From assembly GCA_007135895.1 (NCBI GenBank), contig SLHZ01000036.1, positions 1-10,078 on the forward strand: a DNA stretch of 10,078 nt, read 5' to 3'. Each line of letters begins with the position of its first letter. The stretch's first letter is position 1. The position numbers and the translations under genes were made by a program. The notes below the pieces were generated by a model. The model saw only the letters and a program-made list of their open reading frames with translations, did not search any database and was not told the origin of the DNA. Positions 1-6,193 of the stretch are shown here, in pieces. This DNA comes from Balneolales bacterium. GTDB lineage: Bacteria; Bacteroidota; Rhodothermia; Balneolales; Natronogracilivirgulaceae.

Positions 1-2
1 AA

Positions 3-77
3 AACTTCGATCCGGCAAGCAATAAAAACACACGTGAAAACCTATTTGAGCGGGTAAAAGCCGTATTTTCCTCTTGA
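3..77 (+). CDS. C-terminal end of an unidentified protein (partial)
   Basis: An open frame enters from the left edge and reads 24 codons to a TGA at 75-77, giving a tail that ends in RENLFERVKAVFSS. The hydrophilic start and amphipathic end look like a genuine protein C-terminus, and a stop here would make a tidy convergent pair with purE, whose stop lies 29 bp further on. The other two plus-strand frames also run open from the edge but stop at 25 and 57 and read less like protein. The family cannot be told from this fragment. A 10-bp perfect palindrome (ACAGGCCTGT, 77-86) overlaps the stop. Confidence 0.45.
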   Translation, partial: NFDPASNKNTRENLFERVKAVFSS

Positions 78-106
78 CAGGCCTGTAGAATAATCAGATA
101 TGGATG

Positions 107-637
107 TCAGATCAGGTTGCGGTCTTTCTTACGCGAAGCATCCCTCTGGGCAAGACGCCACTGGTCAAGCCTGTCGGCCAGACGGGGATCTGTGACCGAT
201 AGGATCTGTAGGGCCAGTAATCCAGCATTGGTAGCATTGTCGATGGCCACCGTTGCAACAGGCACCCCGCGAGGCATCTGAACAATCGACAACAGACTGT
301 CCATACCCTTCAGATGACGCGTACCAACAGGCACACCAATAACCGGCAGCGTGGTGTGCGCTGCTACCATCCCGGGCAGATGAGCCGCTCCGCCGGCACC
401 GGCAATGATAACGGCGATACCGGTGGATCGTGCGTTTTTGGCAAAATCGGCCATGTAGTCCGGAGTCCGGTGTGCCGAAACCACCGCTTTCAGACAGGGA
501 ACATCAAACTCCCCGCAAATGGCCTCGGCCTGCTTCATCACCGGCCAGTCAGAGTCACTTCCCATGATGATGGCGATTTTAGCTTGGGGTGATGGTATAT
601 CCTGTTTCTGAGCAGGCTCTGCAGTTGTATCAGTCAT
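107..637 (-). CDS. purE: N5-carboxyaminoimidazole ribonucleotide mutase (PurE, class I)
   Basis: PurE moves the carboxylate of N5-CAIR to C4 of the imidazole ring, giving CAIR in de novo purine synthesis in the cytosol. The 176-residue product has the class I signature: GSDSDWPVM at residues 26-34, SAHRTP at 54-59 with the catalytic His56, and AGAGGAAHLPGM at 79-90, which lines the phosphate and nucleotide pocket. Class I PurE works on the product of PurK, and purK lies upstream on the same strand, so the pathway is the bacterial two-enzyme route. The ATG at 637 is chosen because about 20 residues then precede the fold. A TTG at 697 would add 20 residues that do not look like PurE. There is no Shine-Dalgarno sequence. 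The C-terminus is a charged tail of about 20 residues (DASRKKDRNLI), slightly longer than usual. Confidence 0.96.
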   Translation of the reverse strand: MTDTTAEPAQKQDIPSPQAKIAIIMGSDSDWPVMKQAEAICGEFDVPCLKAVVSAHRTPDYMADFAKNARSTGIAVIIAGAGGAAHLPGMVAAHTTLPVIGVPVGTRHLKGMDSLLSIVQMPRGVPVATVAIDNATNAGLLALQILSVTDPRLADRLDQWRLAQRDASRKKDRNLI

Positions 638-984
638 GGCATCGATCACATAGTGGGTTTTAAGAAAGCAGATGTATGGGTTAAAAATGTGCAGCAAGTG
701 GTACTGACAGTAATTCAGCCGGAACTGAACGCACAGGATACCTATCTGTCAGCAACTGATCCGGCAACAACTCAGCCGAAATCAGCCGGAACTGAACGCA
801 CAGGATACCTATCTGTCAGCAACTGATCCGGCAACAACTCAGCCGAATTCAGCCAATAATTAACGCAGAGGATATTTAACAGTCAGCAACTGATCCGGCA
901 ACAGTGTTACCGGGAATGTGTCTATGGGAAAATAGGGAAGTTTTTACCTGTATGGGAACCACTTTATGCAATCGGGCCTGTTGA
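638..984. other. 347-bp gap between purK and purE, mostly tandem repeat
   Basis: No credible gene lies here. The middle (716-903) is a 67-bp tandem repeat listed separately. The purK-proximal part (905-984) has two short similar stretches, CTATGGGAA and GTATGGGAA, about 30 bp apart. I see no clear terminator and no strong promoter for purE. If purK and purE are co-transcribed, the message must cross the repeat. Confidence 0.7.
716..903. repeat. 67-bp tandem repeat, 2.8 copies
   Basis: Copies begin at 716, 783 and 850, each with CAGCC. Copies 1 and 2 (716-782 and 783-849) differ at a single base (781 A against 848 T). Copy 3 has diverged in its first half and stops after GGCAACA at about 903. 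Within a unit, TCAGCCGGAACTGA (715) and TCAGCAACTGAT (749) are 34 bp apart and resemble each other, so the unit may itself be a doubled motif of about 34 bp. Copies 1 and 2 can form a nested fold: GCCGGA (718-723) with TCCGGC (760-765) around an inner bulged stem, ACAGGAT/ATCTGT (733-749). Copy 3 has lost the outer stem. The unit encodes no protein. Confidence 0.95.
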
Positions 985-2151
985 TTATATGAGCAGCCGG
1001 CCGGCAATGGTCGCTGCCAATTCCCTGGTCTGGCGGATATCTGCCCCCAAAACCGTCAGGTGTCCCATTTTGCGTCCCTTGCGGCTCTGTTCTTTTCCGT
1101 AAAGATGCAGGTGGACATCAGGGTGCTTCCAGACCTCATCCGCATCATCGATAAAAGCCGGACCGTTCCGGCTTCCCAGCAGGTTTTCCATGACAGCACA
1201 TGGTCTTCGCATGTCGGCAGGACCGGGAGGCAAACCCGTCACCGTGCGGATGTGATTCTCAAACTGTGAGGTCACACAGGCTTCCATGGTGTAATGACCG
1301 GAGTTGTGGGGCCGCGGAGCCGATTCGTTAAGCAGCAGCGATCCGTCACCGGTCAGAAATAGCTCAAATGCAAAAAGGCCGGTTCCCCGGATGGCCTCGG
1401 TAGCCGCTACCGCCAGATCGCAGGCCTGTCTGCGAATATCCGGATCCACCGGTGCAGGTGCTATCACCGTCTGGCATATGTGGCCCTTCTGTATGGTTTC
1501 ACAACATGGATAGACCACCGTGCCCGACTTGTTTCGAGCCACTTGCACAGCCAGCTCTTTCACGAACGGCACGTATGCCTCCGCAATCAGCTCTCTGCCG
1601 GCACCCCCGCCCAGATCACGAAATGCCTGTCCGGCTTCAGCAAGGGTGCCTATGGTGGCTGTTCCGTAGCCATCGTATCCTCCCTTGGATGACTTGAGCA
1701 GGAAAGGATAACCGTGCTCGTTTCCGAAGCGCTCAAGATCCGCTTCCGATGTCATCCGCCGATACGGGGCAACCGGAAGGCCGGCCTTGCGGAAAGTCTC
1801 TTTCTCCTGCCATTTGGTCCCGATCAGATGGAATGTGCCGGGAGAAGGGAGTAGGGGCGTGCCACTCTGCTGCTCCACATCGTCCAGAAGCTCCGCATCC
1901 AGAAACTCGTTTTCAAGTGTTACGATATCACATTGCCTCGCAAAGTGAACAAGAGCATCCGCGTCTTGAAAGCTGCCTGGAAATCGAAAGGGTGTCATCA
2001 TTTCAAGTGGCTCATTGCCACTCTCACTGCCAGAATAGGAGGCAACACGCATGCCGAAACGCAGCGCCTCATAAGCCGACATTCGGGCTAGCTGACCCGC
2101 ACCCAGGAAACCAATGGTGAATCGGGAAGACAATACGTTTTTGGAACTCAT
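985..2151 (-). CDS. purK: N5-carboxyaminoimidazole ribonucleotide synthase (PurK)
   Basis: PurK is an ATP-grasp enzyme that couples ATP hydrolysis to bicarbonate carboxylation of AIR, giving N5-CAIR for PurE. The 388-residue protein shows the N-terminal dinucleotide-like fold (GFLGAGQLARM, residues 14-24), the ATP-grasp glycine-rich loop KSSKGGYDGYG (153-163), the metal- and substrate-binding block NESAPRPHNSGH (275-286), QFENH (296-300) and the C-terminal GKEQSRKGRKMGH (352-364). Length and motif order are normal. The ATG at 2151 gives about 10 residues before the fold, with no Shine-Dalgarno sequence. It is transcribed toward purE (purK first), the reverse of the common purE-purK order, across a repeat-filled gap. 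Upstream it is divergent from prfA. Confidence 0.96.
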   Translation of the reverse strand: MSSKNVLSSRFTIGFLGAGQLARMSAYEALRFGMRVASYSGSESGNEPLEMMTPFRFPGSFQDADALVHFARQCDIVTLENEFLDAELLDDVEQQSGTPLLPSPGTFHLIGTKWQEKETFRKAGLPVAPYRRMTSEADLERFGNEHGYPFLLKSSKGGYDGYGTATIGTLAEAGQAFRDLGGGAGRELIAEAYVPFVKELAVQVARNKSGTVVYPCCETIQKGHICQTVIAPAPVDPDIRRQACDLAVAATEAIRGTGLFAFELFLTGDGSLLLNESAPRPHNSGHYTMEACVTSQFENHIRTVTGLPPGPADMRRPCAVMENLLGSRNGPAFIDDADEVWKHPDVHLHLYGKEQSRKGRKMGHLTVLGADIRQTRELAATIAGRLLI

Positions 2152-2217
2152 GGAACATTACCATTTATGATGGAAAAAAGGGTATCTTTCAGTGAGAAAT
2201 GGACCGTTGAACCAGTT

Positions 2218-2318
2218 GTTGTCGCTCCGGCTGCCAGACCTGCGATCGCCTGTGTCTTGGCTCCATGCTCGTCATTGGCCGTTGTCGCAGCGGTCTGACT
2301 TCCTCGGTCAGCTGTGTC
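2218..2318. repeat. Degenerate duplication of about 63 bp between purK and prfA
   Basis: GTTGTCGC occurs at 2218-2225 and 2281-2288. Each copy is followed at the same distance, within one base, by CTGTGTC (2250-2256 and 2312-2318), with a CGG and scattered other matches between. This looks like two diverged copies of a 62-63 bp unit in the divergent purK/prfA promoter region. The match outside the two boxes is modest, so chance or an unrelated shared motif cannot be excluded. Confidence 0.45.
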
Positions 2319-2352
2319 AAAAATAGGTACTTTTTATCAGAAAGTTCCGTTC

Positions 2353-2373
2353 ATTCTTCGGATTCTTCGGATT
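2353..2373. repeat. 9-bp tandem repeat upstream of prfA
   Basis: ATTCTTCGG is repeated exactly at 2353-2361 and 2362-2370, with a partial third copy (ATT) to 2373. It lies 43-64 bp before the prfA start, in the probable 5' leader or promoter. Confidence 0.85.
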
Positions 2374-2416
2374 ATACCGATAACAAAAAGCTCTTGCACC
2401 ATCGGATCATTTTCGC

Positions 2417-3493
2417 ATGGATATTGAAAAAAAACTGAAAGAACTCACCTCACGATACAAAGAACTGGATGTCGTTCTGACAGATCCGGCCATTTATGGT
2501 CAGCCGGAAAAACTGGCGGAAGTAACCCGTGAACACAGCCGGCTTAAAACCCTGGTCGATGATTACCGGCAGTGGCAGCAGCTGAAAAAGCAAATCAGTG
2601 ATAATCTGGAGTTAATCGAACAGAACGAAGATCCTGAAATATCGGAACTGGCACGTTCGGAAATCAGTGATTTGAAAAAGAAAAGCTCTGAACTGGAAGA
2701 AAAAATCCGGTTTGAACTCATTCCGGCGGATCCCGATGACTCCAAAAATGCCATTATCGAGATCCGTGCCGGAACTGGCGGAGACGAAGCGTCGATTTTT
2801 GCAGGCGATCTATTTGAAATGTACCGCCGGTATGCGGATGAAAAAAGGTGGAGCCTGGAGCTTCTAAGCATGAATGATTCGGAGAAAGGGGGGTTCAAGG
2901 AGATCGTTTTCAAACTCGAAGGAGCGGATGTTTTTGCAGAAATGAAATACGAAAGTGGCGTCCACCGTGTTCAAAGGGTACCCGAAACCGAATCGCAGGG
3001 CAGGGTGCACACGTCGGCTGCTACAGTTGCTGTTCTTCCCGAAGCCGAGGAGGTTGATGTCCAGATTCATCCCGCCGATCTTGAATTTGAAGCATACCGG
3101 GCAAGTGGTGCCGGAGGACAGCATGTCAATACCACCGATTCCGCCGTACGCATCCGCCACATTCCCAGTGGCCTGGTTGTAACCTGCCAGCAGGAACGCT
3201 CTCAGCACAAAAACCGGGATAAAGCGATGGCCTTGCTGCGATCACGGCTCTATGAACATGAGCTGGAGCAGAAAAACAGGGAAAGAGCAGCATCCAGAAA
3301 AAACCAGGTGTCAACCGGTGACAGAAGTGCCAAAATACGTACCTACAATTTTCCGCAAGGCCGCTTTACCGATCACCGCATCGGTCTCACCCGTTACGAT
3401 CTGGATGCTGTAATGAAGGGCAATCTGTCGGAAGTGATTCAATCCCTTAGGGTTCAGGATCAGCTGGAGCGCCTCGGAGAGCTGTCTGAATAA
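2417..3493 (+). CDS. prfA: Peptide chain release factor 1 (RF1)
   Basis: RF1 recognises UAA and UAG stop codons in the ribosomal A site and triggers peptidyl-tRNA hydrolysis. The 358-residue protein is full length (E. coli 360). Residues 1-105 are a charged coiled-coil region (domain 1). The codon-reading P-x-T tripeptide is PET at 189-191 inside VPETESQGRVHTSAATVAVLPE, which marks RF1; RF2 has SPF there. The catalytic GGQ is at 233-235 in SGAGGQHVNTTDSAVRI, with Gln235 the residue methylated by PrmC in the family. The switch and C-terminal region ERSQHKNRDKA follows. The ATG at 2417 is preceded by GGATCATTTTCGC, without a Shine-Dalgarno sequence. prmC, a frequent neighbour of prfA, is not next to it. 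The gene is convergent with the histidine kinase; its TAA is followed directly by a repeat array. Confidence 0.97.
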   Translation: MDIEKKLKELTSRYKELDVVLTDPAIYGQPEKLAEVTREHSRLKTLVDDYRQWQQLKKQISDNLELIEQNEDPEISELARSEISDLKKKSSELEEKIRFELIPADPDDSKNAIIEIRAGTGGDEASIFAGDLFEMYRRYADEKRWSLELLSMNDSEKGGFKEIVFKLEGADVFAEMKYESGVHRVQRVPETESQGRVHTSAATVAVLPEAEEVDVQIHPADLEFEAYRASGAGGQHVNTTDSAVRIRHIPSGLVVTCQQERSQHKNRDKAMALLRSRLYEHELEQKNRERAASRKNQVSTGDRSAKIRTYNFPQGRFTDHRIGLTRYDLDAVMKGNLSEVIQSLRVQDQLERLGELSE

Positions 3494-3510
3494 CCGCTTA
3501 AAAAACACCG

Positions 3511-3666
3511 GGCTTGGCCGGTATAGCGACGCGATAACCCATCGTGTGTAGCTGAGATAGCGGCTCAGCATATCATCTGGCTTGGCCGGTATAGCGATGC
3601 GATAACCCGTCGTGTGTGGATGAGATAGCAGCGCAATGTATCATCGTATGTGGCTGCAATAGCAGC
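3511..3666. repeat. 34/68-bp tandem repeat between convergent prfA and the kinase gene
   Basis: A 68-bp unit starting GGCTTGGCCGGTATAGCG occurs at 3511 and again at 3579, with few differences. Each 68-bp unit splits into two related 34-bp halves: a (G/T)ATAGC core recurs at exactly 34-bp steps in units starting 3520, 3554, 3588, 3622 and 3656, often followed in phase by CATCGTGTGTGGCT-like sequence. The last unit runs in register into the kinase stop codon (TTA at 3667-3669) and its final codons (CATCG at 3675-3679). Copy 1 contains a 6-bp hairpin, GCTGAG/CTCAGC (3551-3569), which copy 2 has lost. No other terminator is seen between the two genes. Confidence 0.92.
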
Positions 3667-5652
3667 TTAGTGGACCATCGGGAGCCATATGGAAAAGACC
3701 GTTCCTTTTCCTTTTTCAGTTTGCACTTCTATATTGCCTTCCAGAAGAGTCGCCACCTTTTTGGCGATGGTCAATCCAAGTCCCACTCCTTCGTATTTTC
3801 GTCCCAGCCCCTGACTCTCCTGCTTGAATTCATCAAAAATATGGGGCAAGAAGCTCTCATCGATGCCGATTCCCGAGTCGGATACGCGCACGATTCCGTA
3901 TTTCCGGCTTCCCTTCCATCCTGTGTCTACTTCAACGGTCACTCCCCCTTCAGGAGTGAATTTCAACGCATTATCAATAATTTTTCGAAGAATCTGATTG
4001 ACCATTCGTGAATCGGCCATAATCTTGACCGATGGTTTCTTCACCGTGTACTCAAGGGACAGGTTTTTATCATCGGCCAGATTTTGCATGACAGAGATCG
4101 CTTCCAGGACCTCCGATTCGAGATCGAGTCGCATGATGTCAATCCGGGCCGGGGCAGACTCCAGTATGGAAAGATCCAGCAGGTCATTGATGGTATGCAG
4201 CAGACGTTGGCCACCGTCCTCAATATATCCTAGAAACTCACGGTGTTCGTCTTTGTCAATTTCCTCCTTAAGCAGGGATGCGAAACCGATAATACTGTTC
4301 AGCGGTGTCCGCACTTCGTGACTCATGTTGGAGAGAAAGTTGTTTTTCAGGGTGTTCATTTCGTTGGCCCTGTTTCTCTCGGTAATGAGTCGCTGTTCGT
4401 AGCGTCTGCGTTCAATTTCTGCTGCCGCTCTGTTCCCGAAAATCCGAAGGACCGACTTGAGTATGTCTTCCTGGTCGAGCATCTCCCGGGTCATGACCAG
4501 CAGAAGACCCACGACCTGTCCCGATGAAGTCATGAGCGGGGTAGTGGCATATGCCTGGACCTGGTATTTCTTGATCATGGGATCATCCGGAAAGCGGTCC
4601 CGAATGCTATCGGCATACACCAGAGTCTTTTTTTCTTCAAGAATCAATTCGCAGGGAGTCCCCTCCAGTTTAAAAGGAGCGGGATCGAACCGATCGTTGT
4701 GACGGCTGTGAAAAGCCTCCGGATGGCAAATGTCGGGATTGTCTTCCCTGATTTCACCAAGCAGGCAATAGTCCACTTCCAGTGTCTCGGTCAGATGATG
4801 AGTCAGTGACTGGAAAAAAGCTTCGCCGGTTTCGCCCGATATGGCTCCCGCAATACGCATGATGATGTTTTCGGTCTTCCTCCGGAGTGTGACATCCCTC
4901 ATGATAATCAGGTAACCCTCGGGTACATCTCTTCGCAAGTCATTGTTAAGATTCGAGAGCCGGACCTGTAAAAAACGGTTTCTGTTTTTGAGCCGCAGAC
5001 GACTCTCAAACTCCACTTCCGTGTTTTCAGGTATGGTTTCCAGATTCCACTCCGCAGGTACGGATCCGTTGTCGGGACCTTTGAAAGGGAGCAGGTCGGT
5101 AATCGACATGGTGCGGACATCATCATAACGGGCCCCGAGAAGCCGCTCCGCCGAGTCATTCATGTAAAGAATGTTCCTTTTCTTGTCGGCCACGATAATG
5201 GCATCGGCAATACTCTGCAGAACCGATCCGAGTAAATGAGAGCTGCTCGACAACTGCATGAGCAGTTTGTGCCGCTGAAGGGCCAGCTCAATAGTGTTGT
5301 AAAGCTCTTTTGGATTGAATGGCTTGATGAGATACCCGTAGGGCATGCTCTTGCTGGCCCTCTCAAAAGTGGATGTATCGGTGTGAGAGGTTACATAGAT
5401 GATCGGAATCTTGTAGTTTTTGTCAATCCATTTAGCCAGTATCACCCCGTCATGGCCGCCATAAAGGGCAATGTCCATGAGTACAAGATCGGGAACGGAA
5501 CGACTGAGCGACTTGCGTGTCTCATCGGCGTCAATCGAGATATCGGTAACCGCATACCCCAGCTTTTCAAGGCGGAATTTCAGATTCTGAGCAATGATCA
5601 ACTCATCCTCAACAATCAGTATCCGGGCTCTGGCATCCTTGTCCTGAGACAT
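3667..5652 (-). CDS. Hybrid sensor: response-regulator receiver, PAS, GAF and histidine kinase
   Basis: A 661-residue soluble signalling protein with no membrane segment. Domains in order: receiver (about residues 9-125; acidic pocket E15/D16, phospho-acceptor D60 in DLVLMD, T88, K110 in LIKPF); PAS (about 140-258, ending MRDVTLRRKTE); GAF (about 262-415); a short coiled linker; HisKA with phosphorylatable His445 in FLSNMSHEVRTPLNS; and HATPase with N-box NALKF (N561), G1 SDSGIGID (591-598), F-box FDEFK and G2 EGVGLGLTIA (621-630). All key residues are present, so it should be active. A receiver at the N-terminus suggests that a separate kinase controls this one, or an internal relay. It ends right after the ATPase domain, so the output partner is not fused. 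It lies 125 bp downstream of the RsbW-like gene on the same strand. The start is the ATG at 5652, directly after a 17-bp direct repeat. Ligands of the PAS and GAF domains are unknown. Confidence 0.93.
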   Translation of the reverse strand: MSQDKDARARILIVEDELIIAQNLKFRLEKLGYAVTDISIDADETRKSLSRSVPDLVLMDIALYGGHDGVILAKWIDKNYKIPIIYVTSHTDTSTFERASKSMPYGYLIKPFNPKELYNTIELALQRHKLLMQLSSSSHLLGSVLQSIADAIIVADKKRNILYMNDSAERLLGARYDDVRTMSITDLLPFKGPDNGSVPAEWNLETIPENTEVEFESRLRLKNRNRFLQVRLSNLNNDLRRDVPEGYLIIMRDVTLRRKTENIIMRIAGAISGETGEAFFQSLTHHLTETLEVDYCLLGEIREDNPDICHPEAFHSRHNDRFDPAPFKLEGTPCELILEEKKTLVYADSIRDRFPDDPMIKKYQVQAYATTPLMTSSGQVVGLLLVMTREMLDQEDILKSVLRIFGNRAAAEIERRRYEQRLITERNRANEMNTLKNNFLSNMSHEVRTPLNSIIGFASLLKEEIDKDEHREFLGYIEDGGQRLLHTINDLLDLSILESAPARIDIMRLDLESEVLEAISVMQNLADDKNLSLEYTVKKPSVKIMADSRMVNQILRKIIDNALKFTPEGGVTVEVDTGWKGSRKYGIVRVSDSGIGIDESFLPHIFDEFKQESQGLGRKYEGVGLGLTIAKKVATLLEGNIEVQTEKGKGTVFSIWLPMVH

Positions 5653-5654
5653 GT

Positions 5655-5688
5655 TAACGAGGTAATGACTTTAATGAGGTAATGACGG
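5655..5688. repeat. 17-bp direct repeat abutting the kinase start codon
   Basis: TAACGAGGTAATGACTT (5655-5671) is followed immediately by TAATGAGGTAATGACGG (5672-5688), matching at 14 of 17 positions. On the kinase coding strand this is a doubled GTCATTACCTC, the nearer copy ending 8 bp before the ATG at 5652. It lies where a ribosome or a repressor would bind. Confidence 0.85.
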
Positions 5689-5724
5689 GTTTCGTACCAT
5701 GGAATTTACATAAAACTCACGTTA

Positions 5725-5756
5725 TATGAAGAGCCATATTTATGAAAAGCCATTTT
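5725..5756. repeat. 16-bp tandem duplication in the RsbW-like/kinase gap
   Basis: TATGAAGAGCCATATT (5725-5740) and TATGAAAAGCCATTTT (5741-5756) match at 14 of 16 positions. The second copy supplies one arm of the terminator-like hairpin at 5749-5772. Confidence 0.8.
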
Positions 5757-5772
5757 GCAGTTGCCGAATGGC
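5745..5772 (-). terminator. Possible weak terminator after the RsbW-like gene
   Basis: Read on the minus strand, GCCATT (5772-5767), a 12-base loop and AATGGC (5754-5749) are followed by TTTT (5748-5745), just after the stop at 5778. The stem is only 6 bp and half A/T, so termination would be partial at best. If it works, the kinase needs its own promoter in the remaining gap. Confidence 0.3.
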
Positions 5773-5777
5773 GGATC

Positions 5778-6179
5778 TCAAATGTTGAACTGAACCTCCA
5801 CACTTTTGCCATGGTCGTAGTAATGGACATGGTCGGAATATTCTTTTACAAGCCAGACACCGCGTCCGCCGGTCTTCATGAGATTATCGGCACTTCGCGG
5901 ATCGGGTAAAGTTTTGGGGTCAAAACCTTCTCCTTCATCCCGGACATTGACAGTAATCCTTCCGGGTTCGAATGACACACGGATCCGGACCTTCTTGCCG
6001 GGATCACCCCGGTTTCCATGCTTGATGGCATTGGTGGCCAGTTCGGACAAAACCAGCATGATGCGATGCTCATCCTCCTCACCACAGCCGGTCTCCGCAA
6101 CAATCTGATCGGTCAGGCTGGCAATGCGGTCAAGCTCATCAAGGTTCGAGTCCAGGGTCAGCGTTATGGTTCTGCTCAT
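5778..6179 (-). CDS. RsbW/SpoIIAB-type anti-sigma factor ATPase-fold protein
   Basis: A 133-residue stand-alone HATPase_c domain of the GHKL type. Motifs: N-box LSELATNAIKHGN (residues 44-56; Glu46 as expected for the kinase base, Asn50 for Mg-ATP), G1 DEGEGFDP (81-88), and the G2 lid GGRGVWLVKEYSD (104-116). Known relatives are protein serine kinases that bind a sigma factor or a STAS-domain anti-anti-sigma protein. No sigma factor or STAS gene is in this window, so the partner must be elsewhere. The ATG at 6179 is chosen; a GTG at 6182 directly before it would add one residue. It starts 14 bp after the glutamate dehydrogenase stop, so the two are probably co-transcribed, with the histidine kinase downstream. 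The fold is certain; the biological role is inferred from the family. Confidence 0.88.
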   Translation of the reverse strand: MSRTITLTLDSNLDELDRIASLTDQIVAETGCGEEDEHRIMLVLSELATNAIKHGNRGDPGKKVRIRVSFEPGRITVNVRDEGEGFDPKTLPDPRSADNLMKTGGRGVWLVKEYSDHVHYYDHGKSVEVQFNI

Positions 6180-6193
6180 CACAAATAAGAGGT

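Noticed and set aside
74..91. TTGACA followed by TAGAAT as a promoter
   Set aside because: The spacing is only 6 bp, and the region lies between two gene ends with no gene start downstream on the plus strand.
638..697. N-terminal extension of purE from TTG 697
   Set aside because: The 20 extra residues do not resemble PurE, and the ATG at 637 already leaves a normal N-terminal tail.
716..903. CRISPR-like array
   Set aside because: The units are tandem with no unique spacers between them, and no cas genes are nearby.
638..984. Purine riboswitch or PurR-type control of purE
   Set aside because: I could not find a purine-aptamer-like fold or a purine operator; the gap is explained by tandem repeats.
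2210..2260. Reverse-strand copy of the 67-bp purE/purK repeat upstream of prfA
   Set aside because: GTTGTTG and CCTGTG align, but only about half of the positions between agree, which is too weak to claim homology.
5236..5682. A 148-codon open frame on the plus strand opposite the kinase receiver domain
   Set aside because: It lies wholly opposite a strongly supported gene, except for its last codons, and shows no recognisable motif; it is a shadow of the coding strand's composition.
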